Source of the DNA: Quatrionicoccus australiensis | GTDB lineage: Bacteria > Pseudomonadota > Gammaproteobacteria > Burkholderiales > Rhodocyclaceae | Assembly: GCF_020510425.1 (NCBI RefSeq) | Contig: NZ_JAHBAH010000001.1 | Span: forward strand, 3,949,001-4,013,000 | Reading direction: 5' to 3' | DNA length: 64,000 bases | Part shown: positions 1-8,717 of the stretch, one piece after another | Position numbering within the stretch: position 1 is the stretch's first letter | Layout: the number at the start of each line of letters is the position of its first letter | Position numbers and translations under genes: made by a program | The notes under the pieces: model-generated | The model's input: only the letters and a program-made list of their open reading frames with translations | What the model was told of the DNA's origin: nothing | The model's database searches: none

Positions 1-1365
1 GCTTTGCATCAGTAACAGTTCGCCACGCAAGGCAAGGACGAATTCCCGGCTGATGGTGAGTCCCAGGCCAACACCGGGCACCTGGCGGGTGGTCTTCCCC
101 CGGTAGAAGGGATCGAAGATTTTTCCGCTGTCGTCGGCATCAATACCTGGCCCTTGATCATACACATCGAGTGTTGCCTGTTTGCTGTCGTGCTGCAGGG
201 TCACGCGAATTTCCCCGCCTTCCGGGGAAAACTTGACCGCATTTGACAGGAGGTTGTGAATCACGGTCACCAGCGCTTCGCGGCCGGCAACGATAGGCGT
301 TTCCTGCAGCGAGCACTGGATGGAAATCTTGCGTTCGGCAGCGATCAGGCGGTAAGTATCGAGTACCTGTTCGACCTGCTGGTCGAAGTGCAGCTTTTCA
401 TGGCCGATGCGTTCGGCTGCGTGTTCTGCCTGTTGCAGCCGAAGCAGGCCTTCGATCAGATCCTGCAAACGTTGCGAATTGCTTTGCAATATTCTGACAA
501 TCCGGCTCTGCTCTTCGGTCAGTGGGCCGGCAATTTGTTCTGCAAGCAGTGACGCGCCTTCGTTCATCGCAGCCAATGGCGTCTTGAGCTCGTGCGATAC
601 ATGGCGCAAGACCTGGGTCCGGCTTTCCTCCAGGGAGAGCAGGCGTCGTCGCAGCCACTCAAGCCAGCGCCCCAGCCAGCGCAGGTCACCTGGGCCGTCG
701 AGGGCAATTTCCTGCTGCAGGTCGCCCTTGCCCAGGCGCAGCACGGCATGCTCGAAGCGGCCGATCAGGCGGGCCAGCAGCGTACGTATCAGCCACAGGC
801 AGAAAAACGCAAACAGGCCAGCGATCCCTGCCGCCAGCAGCATGCGCACTCGCAACGTGGCGGATTCGGCGAGATATTTTTCCTGTTCGCGTTCGAGTAT
901 TGCGTGGGCATCGTCCAGCGTTCTCGCCGAGCTTTCCTTGATGTGGGTGATCGCGGCAAGCAAAGGCTGCGAGTCGCCACTGGCGCGCAGTATTGCGAAG
1001 GCGGCTTCTTCCTGGGCCAAATGGTCGTGCAACTCGTTGATGATTGTTGCGGGGAGCGGCGGCAGTCTGGAGAAGATTTGCACATTGTTCTGCCATTCGC
1101 TGCGAACCTGGGCGTAGTCCTGGAGCGAGGGAGCATCCCGCAGGACTTGATGGCGGCGCAGGTCGCGTTCCATGTGCACCAGATCTTCCGTCAGCTCACC
1201 GCCCAGCCGGGAAGATGTCGAATTCTGTTCGATGGCGGTGCGGTAATGCTTGTTCAGAGTGTCCAGCGCGATGAAGACGTAGGCCCCGGCGACCAGCAGG
1301 GGAAGCATGACCAGCAGGTGGCCGAAGGTGACCAGCTGCAGGAAGGAGCGCGGATAACGTTTCAT
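1..1365 (-). CDS. Sensor histidine kinase, GlrK/QseE-like (3' end cut by window)
   Basis: Membrane-bound two-component sensor kinase; the window lacks its last residues. The translation starts MKRYPRSFLQL, has a first membrane segment at about residues 8-32, a periplasmic helical region, a second membrane segment at about 165-187, a HAMP-like linker, then the phosphorylated histidine in HVSHELKTPL (His258). The N box HNLLSNAVKF and G1 box DQGPGID follow, with VGLGLTISREF before the edge. The H-box context (an EGASLLAEQ-type continuation) resembles the GlrK/QseE branch. I chose the ATG at 1365 because an AGG lies about 10 bases upstream; an in-frame ATG at 1374 is possible. The cognate regulator would lie left of the window. 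The signal sensed is unknown. Confidence 0.88.
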   Translation of the reverse strand, partial: MKRYPRSFLQLVTFGHLLVMLPLLVAGAYVFIALDTLNKHYRTAIEQNSTSSRLGGELTEDLVHMERDLRRHQVLRDAPSLQDYAQVRSEWQNNVQIFSRLPPLPATIINELHDHLAQEEAAFAILRASGDSQPLLAAITHIKESSARTLDDAHAILEREQEKYLAESATLRVRMLLAAGIAGLFAFFCLWLIRTLLARLIGRFEHAVLRLGKGDLQQEIALDGPGDLRWLGRWLEWLRRRLLSLEESRTQVLRHVSHELKTPLAAMNEGASLLAEQIAGPLTEEQSRIVRILQSNSQRLQDLIEGLLRLQQAEHAAERIGHEKLHFDQQVEQVLDTYRLIAAERKISIQCSLQETPIVAGREALVTVIHNLLSNAVKFSPEGGEIRVTLQHDSKQATLDVYDQGPGIDADDSGKIFDPFYRGKTTRQVPGVGLGLTISREFVLALRGELLLMQS

Positions 1366-1523
1366 GCCCGTCATCCTATGTCAGAGCGGCGTATGAAAAA
1401 AGTGTCGGGGGTAGACGACAGCTACCGGGGGCGGACGGAATCCCCGAGTATCTGCCCTGCGAGCTCGGCCAGGGGCTCGCATCCCTGTCACCTGGACTGC
1501 TCAGTCCTGAATGGAGGTTCATC

Positions 1524-1913
1524 ATGAATCCAAAGAAAATGCGCTTGCGTAGCCTGATCGGGCTATCCATCGCCCTGGCCAGCTTCGGCGCGGCCGCCCA
1601 AACCGCTGCCGAGCCGCCCGCCGGTCGACTGCTCGCCTCGAACTGTTTTCAGTGTCATGGCTATAACGGCAAGTCGAGCATCGGCTTCGAACGCCTGGCC
1701 GGTGAATCGGCTGCGGAAATCTACAAGGAACTGCGTGAAATGCGCAGCAAGGGATCGCCCGAGATGATGGACATGCATGCGCGTGGCTATAGCGATGCCC
1801 AGGTCCGCCTGATCGCCGATTACCTGTCCAAGGCAAATACGACGACAGCGACCGCCTCCGCCACGAAGGTGGCAACGGCGAAGAAATCCTCCACCAGCAA
1901 GAAAAAAGACTAA
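1524..1913 (+). CDS. fccA: Flavocytochrome c cytochrome subunit (class I c-type)
   Basis: Periplasmic monoheme cytochrome c, 129 aa, that accepts electrons from the flavoprotein encoded next door during sulfide oxidation. A cleavable signal peptide (charged start, hydrophobic core at residues 10-25, Ala-rich end) is followed by the heme site C41-F-Q-C44-H45. Met-rich segments near residues 73-90 (EMMDMH) can supply the axial Met. The C-terminal 25 residues are a low-complexity Thr/Ala/Lys tail, which is not part of the fold. A strong ribosome site (GGAGG) sits 8 bases before the ATG. The flavin subunit follows after 17 bases. The single heme contrasts with the diheme subunit of Allochromatium. 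Confidence 0.85.
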   Translation: MNPKKMRLRSLIGLSIALASFGAAAQTAAEPPAGRLLASNCFQCHGYNGKSSIGFERLAGESAAEIYKELREMRSKGSPEMMDMHARGYSDAQVRLIADYLSKANTTTATASATKVATAKKSSTSKKKD

Positions 1914-1930
1914 CGCAAGGAGACTGCATC

Positions 1931-3232
1931 ATGAATCGTCGTGATTTTTTCCGTCTGGCCAGCCTGGCCGGACTCGGCGCTACGGCTGCCTCCTGGTCCA
2001 ATCTGGCGGGAGCGGCAACGGCTGCCCAGCTGGGTACGGTTCCGACCAACACCGGCATCAGCGGTCGGGTGGTTGTCATCGGCGGCGGCATGGCCGGCGC
2101 CACGGTTGCCAAGTACCTGCGCCTGTGGGGCGGCAGCGGTGTTTCGGTGACGCTGGTCGAGCGTGACAGCGCCTATACCTCGAACATCCTGAGCAACCTT
2201 GTGCTCAACGGTCAGCGCACCATTACCTCACTGCAATACGCCTACAGCAACCTGGCCAGCCGCTACGGCATTCGCATGGTCAAGGGCGACGTCACCGCAA
2301 TTGATCCGGTTGGTCACAGCGTCAGCCTGGCCGATGGCAGCAAGTTGCCTTACGACCGCCTGGTTGTTGCCCCCGGGGTTGATTTCGATGTGTTCCCCGG
2401 ACTCGAAAGCGCCGCGGCGCAAGCCAAGGTGCCGCATGCCTGGAAAGCAGGCGTGCAGACGACCCAGTTGCGCAACATGCTGGTTGGCATGAAGGCTGGC
2501 CAGAACTTTGTCATGACCATCCCGGCCAAGCCTTACCGCTGCCCGCCGGGGCCGTACGAGCGGGCCTGCGTCGTTGCCGACTGGCTGAAAAAGAACCGTC
2601 CCGGTTCTAAGGTCATCGTGCTTGATGCCAATCCCGGCATCATTGCCGAGCCGCTCGCCTTCGCCAACGCCTTCGATGTCGTGCACAAGGGCGTGGTCGA
2701 ATATCATCCGGGCGTGACCATCAACAGCATCGATGCAACGACGATGACGCTGAACACCAACCTGGGCAACCTGCAGGCCAGCGTGATCAATGCCATTCCG
2801 CCGCACAAGGCCGGCCAGGTCGTGCGCGACAACGGCCTGGCCAACATCGCCGGGCGCTGGGCCGGCGTCGATGTGCTGACGTATCAGTCCACCGCTGCGC
2901 CGGGTATTCATGTCATCGGGGATGCATCTGCCACGACGCAACCCAAGGCTGGTCACATCGCCAACCAGGAAGCAAAGATCTGTGCCGATGCGATTGTCCG
3001 CCTGCTTTCGGGACGCAGTCCGGATCCCTCGCCGATCACCAACTCGGCCTGCTATTCGCCGATTACGGCCGATACGGCGTCGTGGCTCACGGCGATCTTC
3101 GCCTACGACCCGGTCAGCGGCACGATGCAGCCGGTGCCCGGTGCAGCGGGTGAAGCAGCTGGACGCTCAAAGGACAATTACAAGGAAATGATCAAGTGGT
3201 TTAACACCCTGATGGAAGATTCCTTCGCCTGA
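1931..3232 (+). CDS. fccB: Flavocytochrome c sulfide dehydrogenase, FAD subunit
   Basis: Periplasmic FAD enzyme oxidising sulfide to sulfur/polysulfide and passing electrons to the cytochrome upstream. The start MNRRDFFR is a twin-arginine signal, so the protein should be exported folded. The FAD dinucleotide motif GGGMAG lies at residues 51-56. The two redox-active cysteines of the family are present: Cys204 in PYRCPPGPYER and Cys374 in SACYSPI. The stretch YTSNILSNLVLNG near residues 85-97, where Allochromatium FccB carries the Cys that holds FAD covalently, contains no Cys. Length (433 aa) is normal. An AAGGAG site precedes the ATG. The alternative, a sulfide:quinone reductase, is unlikely given the Tat signal and the adjacent cytochrome. 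Confidence 0.88.
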   Translation: MNRRDFFRLASLAGLGATAASWSNLAGAATAAQLGTVPTNTGISGRVVVIGGGMAGATVAKYLRLWGGSGVSVTLVERDSAYTSNILSNLVLNGQRTITSLQYAYSNLASRYGIRMVKGDVTAIDPVGHSVSLADGSKLPYDRLVVAPGVDFDVFPGLESAAAQAKVPHAWKAGVQTTQLRNMLVGMKAGQNFVMTIPAKPYRCPPGPYERACVVADWLKKNRPGSKVIVLDANPGIIAEPLAFANAFDVVHKGVVEYHPGVTINSIDATTMTLNTNLGNLQASVINAIPPHKAGQVVRDNGLANIAGRWAGVDVLTYQSTAAPGIHVIGDASATTQPKAGHIANQEAKICADAIVRLLSGRSPDPSPITNSACYSPITADTASWLTAIFAYDPVSGTMQPVPGAAGEAAGRSKDNYKEMIKWFNTLMEDSFA

Positions 3233-3243
3233 GGACGGTTGCG

Positions 3244-3276
3244 GGTTCGCGGCCTGATCGGGGCGCGAACCTTTTT
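3244..3276 (+). terminator. Rho-independent terminator after fccB
   Basis: GGTTCGCG (3244-3251) pairs perfectly with CGCGAACC (3264-3271) across a 12-base loop, followed by five T (3272-3276). It separates fccAB from the secretion operon, whose first ATG is only 20 bases further on. Confidence 0.75.
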
Positions 3277-3295
3277 CCGGAAACGAGAAAACACC

Positions 3296-3724
3296 ATGTT
3301 CGCCAAGTCCATCCCTTTACGCACCGCTGCCGGCTTTACGCTGCTTGAATTGCTGGTCGTCGTTGCCATCATCGGCTTGCTCGCTGCCTATGTCGGGCCG
3401 CGTTACGTTTCCCAACTCGGCAAGTCGGAAGTGACGACGGCAAAAGCGCAGATCGAAGCGATTGCCCGCGCGCTCGAGTCCTATCGCCTGGACAACGGGC
3501 GCTATCCGGCGGCCGATGTCGGTCTGAATGCCTTGCGTCAGCGCCCGGCTAACCTGCCGCGCTGGAATGGCCCCTATCTGCAGAAGGAGTTGCCGCCGGA
3601 TCCCTGGGGCAATCCTTACGTTTATCGTCCGGTTGCCGGCAACGGCCGTGATTTCGAACTGCTTTCCCTGGGCCGTGACGGTCGACCGGGTGGCAGCGAC
3701 GAAAATGCCGATATCCGCTACTGA
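3296..3724 (+). CDS. gspG: Type II secretion major pseudopilin GspG
   Basis: Major pseudopilin of a type II secretion-like machine, 142 aa. A short basic leader ends in G-F-T-L-L-E, the prepilin peptidase site with Glu at +5, followed by a hydrophobic helix. The C-terminal half has the GspG signatures PPDPWGNPY and SLGRDGRPGG, the second matching the calcium-binding loop region. The ATG at 3296 gives a normal leader; an upstream in-frame extension to 3239 would run through the terminator hairpin. It is the first gene of a ten-gene operon and is followed by the platform protein after 6 bases. Confidence 0.9.
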   Translation: MFAKSIPLRTAAGFTLLELLVVVAIIGLLAAYVGPRYVSQLGKSEVTTAKAQIEAIARALESYRLDNGRYPAADVGLNALRQRPANLPRWNGPYLQKELPPDPWGNPYVYRPVAGNGRDFELLSLGRDGRPGGSDENADIRY

Positions 3725-3730
3725 GCCAGC

Positions 3731-4942
3731 ATGAATTTCGCCATTCGCGCTATCGGGCCGCACGGTGTGGAAAGCCTCGAAATCGAGGCTGCCAGCCATG
3801 CTGATGCCTGTCGCCTGCTGGCGGCCCGCGATTTGCGGCCGCTCTCGGTCAAGGAAACCGGGAAGGCGGTCTGGGGGCAATGGCTGATTCGCCGTCCGGC
3901 GCCGGCCAGCTTCGACTTGCTGCTGTTCAGCCAGGAATTGCTCGCCCTGCTCGAAGCCGGGCTGACCCTGACCGAAGCGCTTGCTGCGCTACATGAAAAG
4001 GAGCGCCGCCCGGCCATCGCCGCAATTCTCGGCGAGCTGCGCGGTCGACTCGGTGACGGGCAGCGTTTTGCGGCAGCGCTGGCTGAGCAGCCGGCCGTCT
4101 TTCCGCCGCTCTACAGCGGCCTGATGCGCGCCGCCGAGCGCACGGCCAGCCTGGACAACTCACTGGCCCGTTACATCGAATACCGCGGTCGCGTCGATCT
4201 GGTGCGGCGTCATGTCACGCAGGCCCTGATCTATCCGGCGATCCTCTGCGCGGTCGGCCTGCTGGTCAGCCTCTTCCTGCTTGGCTATGTCGTACCCAGT
4301 TTCGCCAGTGTCTACCAGAATTCCGGGCGCGACATTCCGCTTGCCTCGCAACTGCTGATGCACTGGGGGCGTTTTGTCGCCGATCATGCGCGACTTCTTG
4401 GCGTGGCCGCCGGGGCTGCCGGGCTGGCAATCATCTTCCTGCTCGGCCAGACTTCGACGCGGCAAAGACTGCGCGGCAGCCTGCTTGACCAGATGCGTCG
4501 GCTGCCGCAAATCGGCGAGCGTTTGCAGGTCTTTGAACTGGCGCGCCTCTATCTGGCGCTCGGCACGCTGCTCGCCGGCGGCCTGCCGGTGCTGCTCGCC
4601 CTGGAACTTTGCGAAGGACTGGTTGCGCCGCGCACCTGCAGCGCCTTGCAACGTGCTGCCCGCCGGATCGGCGAGGGCATCCCGACCTCGACTGCTTTCG
4701 ATGAAGCCGGCCTGTGCACACCGGTTGCCTTGCGCCTGATGCGCGTCGGCGAACGAACCGGGCAACTCGGCGACATGCTGACCCGTGCTGCCCGCTTTCA
4801 TGATGGCGAGATCGAGCGTTTCATCGACCGCTTCACGCGCAGCTTCGAACCCTTGCTGATGGCGGCGATCGGATTGGTCATCGGTTGCATCGTTGTCCTG
4901 CTCTACATGCCGATCTTCGATTTGGCCGGGAGTTTTCAATGA
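3731..4942 (+). CDS. gspF: Type II secretion inner-membrane platform protein GspF
   Basis: Polytopic inner-membrane platform on which the pseudopilus is assembled, 403 aa, normal for GspF/PilC. Two copies of the T2SSF domain are visible, each starting with an FSQELLALLEAG-like or FELARLYLALGTLL segment. Membrane helices lie near residues 157-187, 212-235 and 370-398. The gene ends in the ATGA that starts gspE, consistent with translational coupling and with GspE binding the GspF cytoplasmic domains. Confidence 0.9.
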   Translation: MNFAIRAIGPHGVESLEIEAASHADACRLLAARDLRPLSVKETGKAVWGQWLIRRPAPASFDLLLFSQELLALLEAGLTLTEALAALHEKERRPAIAAILGELRGRLGDGQRFAAALAEQPAVFPPLYSGLMRAAERTASLDNSLARYIEYRGRVDLVRRHVTQALIYPAILCAVGLLVSLFLLGYVVPSFASVYQNSGRDIPLASQLLMHWGRFVADHARLLGVAAGAAGLAIIFLLGQTSTRQRLRGSLLDQMRRLPQIGERLQVFELARLYLALGTLLAGGLPVLLALELCEGLVAPRTCSALQRAARRIGEGIPTSTAFDEAGLCTPVALRLMRVGERTGQLGDMLTRAARFHDGEIERFIDRFTRSFEPLLMAAIGLVIGCIVVLLYMPIFDLAGSFQ

Positions 4943-6510
4943 ATGCGCGTTTGCCCGATCCGCCCGAAAGCGATTATCCGCTGGCCTCTGCCGCGCTCCT
5001 GCAGCGCCTGGTGCCGGCGTTCGACCGCTTGTCGCTGGCTGATGCAATGGCCAGGCGCTGCGTTCTGTTCCGTGACTCCCTGGCGGTCGACCGCTATTTT
5101 GGCGTCATTTCCGATCCGCTGGCCGAGCGCCAGCAACGCTGGGCCGAAGCGCGTGCTGAGCTGCCGGTGGTCTGGCACCTGGCAAGCGCCGCGGACCTTG
5201 CGGCCTGGCTCGAACAGCAGGCGGCCGGTTCGCGCCTGCTGGCGGAACCGGAGGCCGAGGGCTGCTTCCAGAATGCGGCGGCGACCAGCGACAAGACCTT
5301 GTCGGTTACGCAGAGCAGTGCGCAAAGCAGCCCGGTGGTTCGTCTGCTCAATGCGACCCTGCATGATGCCTTGCGCCTTGGCGCCAGTGACGTGCATCTG
5401 GAATCGTCGGGGCAGGGGCTGGATATCCGTTACCGTATCGACGGCGTGCTGGAACATATTCGCAGCGTACGCGGTGTGGATGTCGCGCCGCAGGTCATTT
5501 CCCGGCTCAAGGTGCTGGCCGAACTCGATATTGCCGAAACCCGCATCCCGCAGGATGGCCGGCTGACTGTCCGGCTCGGCGAGGGGCAGCGGCGCATCGA
5601 TCTCCGGGTGTCGATCATGCCCAGTCTGCACGGCGAGGACGGCGTGCTGCGCATCCTCGACAAGAGCCGTCTGATGCAGGACCGCCAGTCGCTGACCCTG
5701 GAAGGGCTCGGCTTTGCCGCCGAAGACATGCGCCGCCTGCGCGATCTGGCCGCCCAGCCCTACGGCATGCTGCTCGCCAGCGGGCCGACCGGTAGCGGCA
5801 AGACCACCTCGCTCTACGCCGTGCTTTCGGAAATCCACGACGGCCGGGAAAAGATCATCACCATCGAGGACCCGGTCGAATACCAGCTGCCCGGCGTGTT
5901 GCAGATACCGGTCAACGAGAAAAAAGGCCTGACTTTCGCGCGCGGCCTGCGCTCCATCCTGCGCCACGACCCGGACACCATCATGGTCGGCGAAATCCGC
6001 GACCGTGAAACGGCAGAAATTGCCATCCAGTCGGCGTTGACCGGTCACCGCGTGCTGTCCACCCTGCACGCCAACCACGTCTTCGATGTGTTCGGCCGCT
6101 TCAGCCACATGGGTATCGATCCCTACTTGCTGACCTCGGCAATCAGCGGTGTCTGGGCGCAGCGTCTGGTGCGCAGTCTGTGTCCGGCCTGTGCCGGCGC
6201 GCACCAGCCGACGCCGCAGCAGATCGACGAACTCCAGCTTTCCGGCGACAGCGGGCGGCACGGCTTCAAGAAAGCCGTCGGTTGCCCGGCCTGTCGCGGT
6301 ACCGGCTATCAGGGACGTAGTGCGATTGTCGAGATCCTGGCCCTCGATGACGTGCTGCGTACCCTGATAGCCCAACGGGCGCCGCTCAGCGAAATCCGCA
6401 GCGCGGCCCGTGCTCAGGGCGTGCGCAATCTGCGCGACGCCGCGCTGGCACTGGCTGCACAGGGTAAAACCACGCTTGAGGAGGTGCGCCGTGTCACGGC
6501 CCGCCATTAA
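4939..6510 (+). CDS. gspE: Type II secretion/pilus assembly ATPase GspE
   Basis: Hexameric cytoplasmic ATPase, 523 aa, that powers pseudopilus extension. Walker A GPTGSGKTTS is at about residues 282-291, followed by the Asp box (ITIEDPVEYQLPG), Walker B (IMVGEIRDRETAEIA) and the His box (STLHANHVFD). A four-cysteine zinc site (CPACAGAH and CPACRGTGYQGR, about residues 415-455) marks the extension-ATPase branch GspE/PilB/MshE rather than PilT. I chose the ATG at 4939, which overlaps the gspF stop; the longer open frame to 4885 lies inside gspF. Confidence 0.92.
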   Translation: MNARLPDPPESDYPLASAALLQRLVPAFDRLSLADAMARRCVLFRDSLAVDRYFGVISDPLAERQQRWAEARAELPVVWHLASAADLAAWLEQQAAGSRLLAEPEAEGCFQNAAATSDKTLSVTQSSAQSSPVVRLLNATLHDALRLGASDVHLESSGQGLDIRYRIDGVLEHIRSVRGVDVAPQVISRLKVLAELDIAETRIPQDGRLTVRLGEGQRRIDLRVSIMPSLHGEDGVLRILDKSRLMQDRQSLTLEGLGFAAEDMRRLRDLAAQPYGMLLASGPTGSGKTTSLYAVLSEIHDGREKIITIEDPVEYQLPGVLQIPVNEKKGLTFARGLRSILRHDPDTIMVGEIRDRETAEIAIQSALTGHRVLSTLHANHVFDVFGRFSHMGIDPYLLTSAISGVWAQRLVRSLCPACAGAHQPTPQQIDELQLSGDSGRHGFKKAVGCPACRGTGYQGRSAIVEILALDDVLRTLIAQRAPLSEIRSAARAQGVRNLRDAALALAAQGKTTLEEVRRVTARH

Positions 6511-7714
6511 TCGCCTGTTGCCCGCCCGCCCGCTGCTGCTTGCCGTGGGGCGCAGCGAACTGCGCCTGACGAACGGCAAGCAGACCGAACGGCGGACGTT
6601 GGCTGAGCCGCTTACCGCCAGTCTGCCGAGCACGGCGCAACTGGCCAGTCTGCAGGCCGCATTGGCCGACCTGCTGGCAGGGTTCCCCGCCGGCCGGTGG
6701 CGCCTCGACATCACGTTCAGCGACGCATTGGGCCGCGCCTGGATCGTCGAGCGTATTCCCGGTTTGCGCGATCCGGCTGAAATCACCGCGCTGGCCGAGG
6801 CGCAACTGCAGGAGATTTACGGTGACAGCAGCGATGCGGCCAGCCAGTGGCTGGTCCGGGTCGATGCGACGGCATTTGCCGCTGGCTGGCCGGCGATGGC
6901 GCTGCCTCGCGCCCTGATCGAAACGTTCGAGACCCTGGCAGTCGAGCGCAACTGGTCATTCGGCCGGCTCGAAAGCAGTTTTGTCGCCGCCTTCAACGGG
7001 CGCCGGCAGCACCTCTTCAGGCGCAAGGGAACCGATGTGCATGCGTTGGCAACGGATGACGCGCTGGTCATCGGCATTCGCAACGGAACGCAATGGCGCG
7101 CCTTGCGCAGCCATCCGCCCCTGCGTTTGCTGGGCGGTGATCTGTCGGCCATGCTGCGGCGGGAATGCCGCCCGCTCGATCTTTCACCTGCTGCCTGCCG
7201 GGTGGAGGAACTGATCACCGACAGCCGGCGCAGCAAGGAACTGCAACTCGATTTCGCTCCCGCCAAAGCCAGTTCGCCGCTGCGTGTCGGCCTGGGATCG
7301 GCCATGCTGGCCTTGCTGCTTGCCTTGCTGTGGAGCAATGCCGGCGATATTGAAGCCGGCTTGCCGCCGCACCAGGCCTTGTTGCCAGGTGGTGAGGAGG
7401 TGCGGGCAATCAATGGCGCAATCGAGGATCTCGATTTTCCCTGGGGGCGGGTACTCGGGTTGCTTGAGGCAAGTATCGACCAAAGCCTGCGCATCAGTCA
7501 TTTCGATGCCGATGTGCGTACCGGCCGGCTGACCATCAGCGGCGAAGCCCGTGACAGCCATGTCGTGCTCGAGCTGCCCGCTCGCTGGCGCGCCGATCCG
7601 CTGGTTGCCGAGGCACGCGTGCTGAGTCAGAGCCCGGTCGACGCTGAAAATGCCGGCATTTTCACGATCCGGTTTGCCGTCGAAGTGACGCTGAACGGAG
7701 GAGGGCGGCCATGA
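6491..7714 (+). CDS. GspL-like (PilM/PilN or MshI-type) assembly protein
   Basis: Bitopic protein, 407 aa, probably the link between the ATPase and the periplasmic assembly proteins. Residues 1-260 form a soluble actin-like type of domain (VGRSELRLTNG start) with little other recognisable sequence. One membrane helix at about residues 268-287 (LGSAMLALLLALLW) is followed by a periplasmic ferredoxin-like PilN/GspL-type domain. The GTG start at 6491 overlaps the end of gspE by 20 bases and has an excellent GAGGAGG site 5-10 bases upstream; the next Met lies deep in the protein. Assignment rests on topology and gene order. Confidence 0.62.
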   Translation: MSRPAINRLLPARPLLLAVGRSELRLTNGKQTERRTLAEPLTASLPSTAQLASLQAALADLLAGFPAGRWRLDITFSDALGRAWIVERIPGLRDPAEITALAEAQLQEIYGDSSDAASQWLVRVDATAFAAGWPAMALPRALIETFETLAVERNWSFGRLESSFVAAFNGRRQHLFRRKGTDVHALATDDALVIGIRNGTQWRALRSHPPLRLLGGDLSAMLRRECRPLDLSPAACRVEELITDSRRSKELQLDFAPAKASSPLRVGLGSAMLALLLALLWSNAGDIEAGLPPHQALLPGGEEVRAINGAIEDLDFPWGRVLGLLEASIDQSLRISHFDADVRTGRLTISGEARDSHVVLELPARWRADPLVAEARVLSQSPVDAENAGIFTIRFAVEVTLNGGGRP

Positions 7715-8217
7715 ACCGGGACAACTGGCTGGATCTGAAATTGATGCTGTATCGCCAGCCGGCGGTTGCGACATTGCTCGGGATCATTGTCGTGCTTGGC
7801 GGCCTGCTGCTGATGCAGCCGTCGCCTCGGCCGGTTTCCCCGGTGGCGGCTTCGGTTGATCCGGCGCGCGTCCTCGCTGCGCAGCGCAACTTCCGGGCGC
7901 TGCTGCTCGCACCGGATGCCCTGGCCGGTGCCCAGCAAAGCGTGCTGGCAGCGGCGGCGGCACATCATCTCGGTGTCGGACAAATCGATTATGCCGAGGA
8001 GCCCGATCAGGCCGGGCGCTTCACGCTTGCCAGCATGCGCCTGCCGGTGGTGGGCAGCTACGCCGATATCCGGGCTTTCGTGGATGCCGTGCTTGCCGCC
8101 CAGCCAGCGCTTGCAATCCGGCATTTGAACATTCAGCGCGAAACGAACGGGGCAGGGGTTTTTGCCCTGAATGCAACGTTGACCGTGCAATTCCTGGTCG
8201 CGGAGACATCACGATGA
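7711..8217 (+). CDS. GspM/PilO (MshJ)-like assembly protein
   Basis: Small bitopic protein, 168 aa: a short cytoplasmic start, one membrane helix at about residues 21-40 (LLGIIVVLGGLLLM), then a periplasmic part whose spacing fits the PilO/GspM ferredoxin-like fold (VVGSYADIRAFVDAVLA). The start overlaps the previous stop (ATGA). In type II and type IV systems this protein pairs with the GspL/PilN periplasmic domain. Sequence identity to named families is too weak to fix the name. Confidence 0.62.
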   Translation: MNRDNWLDLKLMLYRQPAVATLLGIIVVLGGLLLMQPSPRPVSPVAASVDPARVLAAQRNFRALLLAPDALAGAQQSVLAAAAAHHLGVGQIDYAEEPDQAGRFTLASMRLPVVGSYADIRAFVDAVLAAQPALAIRHLNIQRETNGAGVFALNATLTVQFLVAETSR

Positions 8218-8717
8218 ATCCATCCACGCTTTTTCTTGGCGGCACCGCCTTGCTGCTCGCCGTCCTGCTCGGTGGCGGGCGTAGCGTTGTCGCCGGCACC
8301 GAGGCGCCGGCCACTATCGATGCTGGCGAGAACCTGTCCATTCGCAGCCTGCAACGGGCCGGCCGGACGCCTCGGGCAGAGCCGGTCGGCATCCCGCTGC
8401 GCGACCCGTTCGCTGGCGAAACGCCGCTTGCCGCGAGCAGCGAGCCGCCGACCTTTGCGCCGGTACATGCGGCGCTGCCCGTCGTACCGGCCTTCCCGGA
8501 TTTTCGTGTGATCGGCAAGCAGCAGGACGATACCGGCTGGGCGGTGTTCATCGGTGAGCCGGGCAAGCAGGGCCAGGTCTGGGTGGTGCGCGAGGGCGAG
8601 TCCTTCAACGACGGTTTCAAAGTCAGCAAGCTGGCGCCGCCGCTGCTGGTCATCAAGCGGTTGCGGGGCCGGCAGAGCCGGACTTTCGATATCGGGAAAG
8701 ACGAGATAGAAGAATGA
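8214..8717 (+). CDS. GspC/PilP (MshK)-like secretin-linking protein
   Basis: Inner-membrane or exported protein, 167 aa, with an N-terminal hydrophobic segment (residues 6-28), a Pro/Ala-rich linker and a C-terminal domain of about 65 residues (FPDFRVIGKQ to [11 protein letters not shown]) that looks like the HR/PilP beta-domain, which contacts the secretin N0 domain. The motif IPLRDPF before the linker is common in PilP- and GspC-like proteins. The gene overlaps its neighbours on both sides, directly before the secretin. Confidence 0.6.
   Translation: MNPSTLFLGGTALLLAVLLGGGRSVVAGTEAPATIDAGENLSIRSLQRAGRTPRAEPVGIPLRDPFAGETPLAASSEPPTFAPVHAALPVVPAFPDFRVIGKQQDDTGWAVFIGEPGKQGQVWVVREGESFNDGFKVSKLAPPLLVIKRLRGRQSRTFDIGKDEIEE

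Noticed and set aside
592..1527. Open frame of 311 codons on the plus strand
   Set aside because: Exactly antisense to a sensor kinase with intact H, N and G boxes; the plus-strand product has no recognisable domain.
4936..6786. Open frame of 616 codons on the minus strand
   Set aside because: Shadow of gspE, whose Walker and zinc motifs are intact on the other strand.
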